In this document: one piece after another, positions 41,058 to 43,512 of the stretch | Numbering within the stretch: the first letter of the stretch is position 1 | Layout of the letters: each line of letters begins with the position of its first letter | Assembly: GCA_013297745.1 (NCBI GenBank) | Contig: JAAFIM010000027.1 | Location: forward strand, 1 to 43,512 | DNA from: Chitinophagales bacterium | Lineage (GTDB): Bacteria > Bacteroidota > Bacteroidia > Chitinophagales > Saprospiraceae | Length of the DNA stretch: 43,512 nucleotides | Direction of reading: 5' to 3' | Position numbers and translations under genes: made by a program | Notes under the pieces: model-generated | Seen by the model: the letters and a program-made list of their open reading frames with translations, nothing else | Told to the model about the DNA's origin: nothing | Database searches by the model: none

Positions 41058-41985
41058 CAGATTGATTGAGGCACTGAATACATTTTTTGTGGCTACCTCG
41101 TTCAAAATATACATCTATTCGCCCCAAGATAACCCCAGCCCAACCCGCTTGAGTAACAAAAACGGATTGATTGGCTTTATTTTTTACTGGAGTGGGCGTA
41201 GTTAGGAACGTGTGGGTGTGTCCGCCTATGATAAGGTCTATATGTTGGGATTCGGCTGCTACTTTCAAATCTGAAATTTGACTATCTGCGTAACTGTAGC
41301 CCAAATGCGAAAGCGCGATAACATAATCACAACCTAATTCCTGCTTGAGCAAAGCTGCCGTTTTATTCGCAACTTCTAAAGGTTCTAAATAATTAGTTTC
41401 CAAATATAAGGGTTTTGGTACTAATCCATCTAATTTAACCCCCAAGCCAAAAACGCCAATTTTTAACCCTGCTTTCTCAAAAATTTTATAGGGTAAAACG
41501 GTTTGGGCTAAGTCTGTGTTTTTGAAATCGTAGTTGGCGCAGAGTAGGGGGAATTTGGCGTGGTTGCTAATTTGGGTTTTAAGGTTTAATAACCCCCCGT
41601 CAAAATCGTGATTGCCGATAGCGGCTGCATCGTAGCCCATTTGCGACATCAGTTTTATCTCCAATTCGCCCTTGAAGTAGTTGAAATAAGGCGTACCTTG
41701 GAATATATCCCCAGCGTCCAATAGCAGCACATTTTCCTCCTGCTGTCTAATCTGTTGGATGAGATAAGCCCGCCGCGCTGCGCCCCCTTTGCCCTGCAAT
41801 TTGCCCCCGTCCATAGGAAACGGCTCTATACGGCTGTGGGTGTCGTTGGTGTGCAAAATCGTCAATTTGCGCAAAGCCCATTCGGGGTCTAAATACGCGT
41901 TAGCCTTTGCCATAGCGGGCAATAATAGGGTTGCGCCCAACCATTGAGCGGAACGGCGGAGGAATTGGCGGCGGTTTGGGTTCAT
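41050..41985 (-). CDS. Tat-exported metallophosphatase, 5'-nucleotidase N-domain type
   Basis: This 311-residue protein begins with a twin-arginine signal (NRRQFLRRSAQWLGATLLLP). The calcineurin-like core has the UshA-type ligand motifs ILHTNDTHSRIEPF, LLLDAGDIFQG, AIGNHDFDGG, ALSHLGYSY and IIGGHTHTF. The C-terminal substrate-binding 5'-nucleotidase domain is absent. In Bacteroidota this half is often a separate gene, but none is adjacent here. It probably dephosphorylates nucleotides or sugar phosphates in the periplasm, perhaps with a partner encoded elsewhere. The C-terminus (GRIDVYFERGSHKK) looks like a natural end. It follows the DUF1294 gene by one base, so they form an operon. Confidence 0.93.
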   Translation of the reverse strand: MNPNRRQFLRRSAQWLGATLLLPAMAKANAYLDPEWALRKLTILHTNDTHSRIEPFPMDGGKLQGKGGAARRAYLIQQIRQQEENVLLLDAGDIFQGTPYFNYFKGELEIKLMSQMGYDAAAIGNHDFDGGLLNLKTQISNHAKFPLLCANYDFKNTDLAQTVLPYKIFEKAGLKIGVFGLGVKLDGLVPKPLYLETNYLEPLEVANKTAALLKQELGCDYVIALSHLGYSYADSQISDLKVAAESQHIDLIIGGHTHTFLTTPTPVKNKANQSVFVTQAGWAGVILGRIDVYFERGSHKKCIQCLNQSVE

Positions 41986-41986
41986 A

Positions 41987-42265
41987 TTAAATAATGCGTA
42001 AAAGGTTGAGGAGATAACAAACAGCTACTTGTCCGATTATAATCCCGTAAATGGGTAGTTTGAAACTATTTTTTCTATTCTTGTGGCGAAAAATGGGCAT
42101 AGCCGCCAAAACGCCCAAACTGCCCCCAATAGCGGCGAGGGTAAAGAAACGGCGTTCTGATATGCGCCAGCGATTGTTGAGGGCTTGTTGTTTGTCCCAA
42201 AACATTAAAATAAAACAAAATAGGCTAATGGCTAACCAATAGACTAATATAATTTTGCCAAGCAT
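41987..42265 (-). CDS. DUF1294 membrane protein
   Basis: The 92 residues carry three hydrophobic helices and the DUF1294 motifs: FWDKQQALNNRWRISERRF and LAAIGGSLGVLAAMPIFRHKNRK. The FRH-K-x-x-K block is the family hallmark. The function is unknown. In other proteins the same domain is fused to a cold-shock domain; here it stands alone. Its stop is one base from the metallophosphatase start. The ATG is 4 bp from heptamer repeats. Confidence 0.85.
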   Translation of the reverse strand: MLGKIILVYWLAISLFCFILMFWDKQQALNNRWRISERRFFTLAAIGGSLGVLAAMPIFRHKNRKNSFKLPIYGIIIGQVAVCYLLNLLRII

Positions 42266-42269
42266 ATAG

Positions 42270-42318
42270 ATAGTGATTAGTGGTTAGTGATTAGTTATTA
42301 GTGGTTAGTGGTTAGTTA
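42270..42318. repeat. Heptamer array TTAGTGG/TTAGTGA/TTAGTTA, seven units
   Basis: Seven 7-bp units directly upstream of the DUF1294 gene. Part of the 520-bp gap 42266-42785, which otherwise holds a MITE-like element and an inverted heptamer array. Confidence 0.8.
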
Positions 42319-42361
42319 TGAATGGGAGTTGATATAATAGTTTGGAAAAAATGTCTGATAA

Positions 42362-42711
42362 CTGGAGTTACGCTTGAGGCTTTATTTTAGTATAAGAAAA
42401 ACTAAAAATTAAATAGGTTAGAAATTTTTTTGACGGCTTACGCCTAAAAAATTTATCTTTCGTACTTTTTTGATGGCAAAAAAGTACCAAAAAAGCCAAC
42501 GCCAAAAAGGCGTTTTTGCTTGTATTTTTTTCAAAAATAAGCGCAAAACCGTCGCTACAAGCCGACGTTTTTTGCGTTGCAAAAAAGCTACTGCCCTCGC
42601 TGCGCTCGGTTGGTCGTCTTTCCGCGACATACGCTGGTTTTGGCGTCGCACGGCGAAAATTTAGTTTTTCAACTTGACTTTTATCACAGAATAGCTCAAG
42701 CGTAACTCCAG
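42362..42711. mobile_element. 350-bp MITE with 17-bp terminal inverted repeats and TGATAA target duplication
   Basis: The ends CTGGAGTTACGCTTGAG (42362-42378) and CTCAAGCGTAACTCCAG (42695-42711) are perfect inverted repeats. TGATAA flanks both sides (42356-42361 and 42712-42717). The interior starts with a core (GACGGCTTACGCC, then GTACTTTTT facing AAAAAGTAC) shared with 21421-21500. The open frames inside look non-coding. Confidence 0.85.
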
Positions 42712-42743
42712 TGATAAGTATCTTGTATCATTCATTTTTTGTA

Positions 42744-42787
42744 CGACTAACAACTAATCCCTAACAACTAACAACCAACAACTAATT
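42744..42787. repeat. Inverted heptamer array (CAACTAA units)
   Basis: CAACTAA/CTAACAA-type units are the same heptamer as elsewhere, but the repeat reads on the other strand. It ends at the kdsC stop codon. Confidence 0.65.
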
Positions 42788-43289
42788 ATTCTATTTTCCA
42801 TTTATTTTGTGCTTTTAGCACTTTTTCTATCAGGTCGCGCACGCAACCTTCGCCCCCTTTGACGGGGGAAATATACTGCGAAATGGTTTTTATCTCCATA
42901 GCTGCATCGGAAGGACAAGCTGCCAAATGTACGGCGCGCATACACTCATAATCGGGCAAATCATCGCCCATATACGCGACCGTGCTAAGGTCTAAATTAT
43001 GGTTATGAACCAATTCTTCTAAGGTTTTGAGCTTGTGGTGGATGCCGCTGTAAATATGAGTGATGCCCAACCCGTTGAGCCTTTTGATAACGCCTTGAGA
43101 ATTGCCCCCTGTGATGATAGTAACAGCAAATTTCTGCTCAAGGGCTGCTTTGAGCGCGTAGCCGTCGCGGGTGTGCATTTGGCGCAGTAGTTCGCCGTTT
43201 TCTTGCACGTGTAGCAAACCGTTGGTAAGTACGCCATCCACATCAAAAATAAAGTGGCGAATATCGGCAAGTTTATCTAGATAAGACAT
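42786..43289 (-). CDS. kdsC: KdsC-type HAD phosphatase (KDO 8-phosphate phosphatase)
   Basis: This 167-residue, cap-less HAD enzyme has motif I FDVDGVLTNG with D16 and D18, motif II VTIITGG, a conserved K in the SGIHHKLKTL stretch, and motif IV MGDDLPDYECM. VKGGEGCVRDLIEKVL closes the active site of the neighbouring subunit in the tetramer. It removes phosphate from 3-deoxy-D-manno-octulosonate 8-phosphate on the way to lipid A inner core. No other kds gene lies close. Heptamer arrays border it on both sides. Confidence 0.93.
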   Translation of the reverse strand: MSYLDKLADIRHFIFDVDGVLTNGLLHVQENGELLRQMHTRDGYALKAALEQKFAVTIITGGNSQGVIKRLNGLGITHIYSGIHHKLKTLEELVHNHNLDLSTVAYMGDDLPDYECMRAVHLAACPSDAAMEIKTISQYISPVKGGEGCVRDLIEKVLKAQNKWKIE

Positions 43290-43292
43290 AAT

Positions 43293-43341
43293 TTAGTGGT
43301 TAGTTATTGGTGATTAGTGGTTAGGGATTAGTTGTTAATTG
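43293..43341. repeat. Heptamer array upstream of kdsC, seven units
   Basis: TTAGTGG, TTAGTTA, TTGGTGA, TTAGTGG, TTAGGGA, TTAGTTG and TTAATTG follow one another, 3 bp from the kdsC start codon. Confidence 0.8.
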
Positions 43342-43392
43342 TATTGGTTTTAAGTATTAGTACAAAAATTATTAGATAGTTTATATTAATAA

Positions 43393-43512
43393 CTGACCTT
43401 TCGCAGTATATTTTTCATTTTTTTTACAATTAGCTTTTTGCAGTTAAATTTTCCTATATGCGCTCAATAGCGTGGGGTTTTATACCCCGCGCGCTGATAA
43501 ATTTTCCATAAA
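43393..43512. mobile_element. Second copy of the 239-bp MITE, cut by the window edge
   Basis: It begins CTGACCTTTCGCAGT and then follows the reverse complement of 8388-8270 with only a few differences in 120 bp, so it lies in the opposite orientation. The left flank ends TTAATAA, an AT-rich 7-mer like the TGATTAA target of the first copy. The right end is outside the window. Confidence 0.9.

Noticed and set aside
41050-41985. Truncation of the metallophosphatase by the cassette insertion
   Set aside because: The C-terminal strand GRIDVYFERG is where stand-alone Bacteroidota homologues normally end, so the end looks natural.
42418-42664. Two overlapping Lys/Arg-rich ORFs
   Set aside because: They lie wholly inside the MITE at 42362-42711, on opposite strands, with no recognisable domain.

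Overview
The window looks like chromosome from a member of the Bacteroidota, probably a gliding or Cytophagales-like lineage rather than a gut Bacteroides. I judge this from several features: promoters of the TTTG-N19-TAnnTTTG type and almost no Shine-Dalgarno sequences; two secreted proteins with C-terminal Por (type IX secretion) sorting tails; PD40/SPOR proteins; stand-alone biotinyl-carrier and metallophosphatase genes; a DUF7033-type polysaccharide deacetylase; and many small lipoproteins. The DNA is AT-rich. The genus cannot be fixed from sequence alone.

Layout. Positions 1-4658 (minus strand): an NYN-domain RNase-like gene cut by the window edge, ung, a TPR protein, then two adjoining tandem arrays and a ~200-residue protein of unknown function. 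4896-7672: a large FG-GAP/VCBS surface protein and a biotinyl carrier protein. 7679-9905: an OLD/RloA-like ATPase and a DUF4276-like TOPRIM partner gene that is broken by a 239-bp MITE. 9930-13982: two leucine-rich-repeat genes flanking an unusual fusion of a TIR-like domain, TPRs and a short-chain dehydrogenase. 14010-19349: a PD40/SPOR protein, infC, a bactofilin, an AtpZ/AtpI-like pair without the ATP synthase operon, and a DUF2520 protein. 19388-19536: two tandem CAU tRNAs, both with an initiator-type C1-A72 mismatch. 19660-31192: a paraoxonase-like lipoprotein, a macro-domain protein, three tandem Skp/OmpH genes, a 2OG-Fe(II) oxygenase, an SH3 lipoprotein, an RfbD-like reductase, hflX, and a dolichyl-phosphate-mannose-synthase-like gene diverging from a GT-C membrane glycosyltransferase. 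31310-37138: an envelope protein with the same domain at both ends, a lipoprotein, a polysaccharide deacetylase and a PhoD phosphodiesterase/phosphatase. 37645-43289: a secreted propeller protein, a Septu-like (PtuA/PtuB) antiphage operon between 53-bp direct repeats, a Tat-exported metallophosphatase, a DUF1294 protein and kdsC.

The most interesting material is accessory. One defence-type operon has been inactivated by a MITE with a clean 7-bp target duplication. A second (Septu-like) sits as a ~2.2-kb cassette between long direct repeats that cover the 3' end and terminator of the neighbouring gene. A TIR-like domain is fused to an SDR enzyme. At least four MITE-like or palindromic elements are present. 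Tandem arrays recur with periods of 7, 21 or 42 bp; one 42-bp array abuts a well-formed promoter.

The housekeeping genes are mostly single units with their own hairpin terminators, so long operons are rare here. The shared promoter form, TAnnTTTG followed immediately by C, links housekeeping, tRNA and defence genes.
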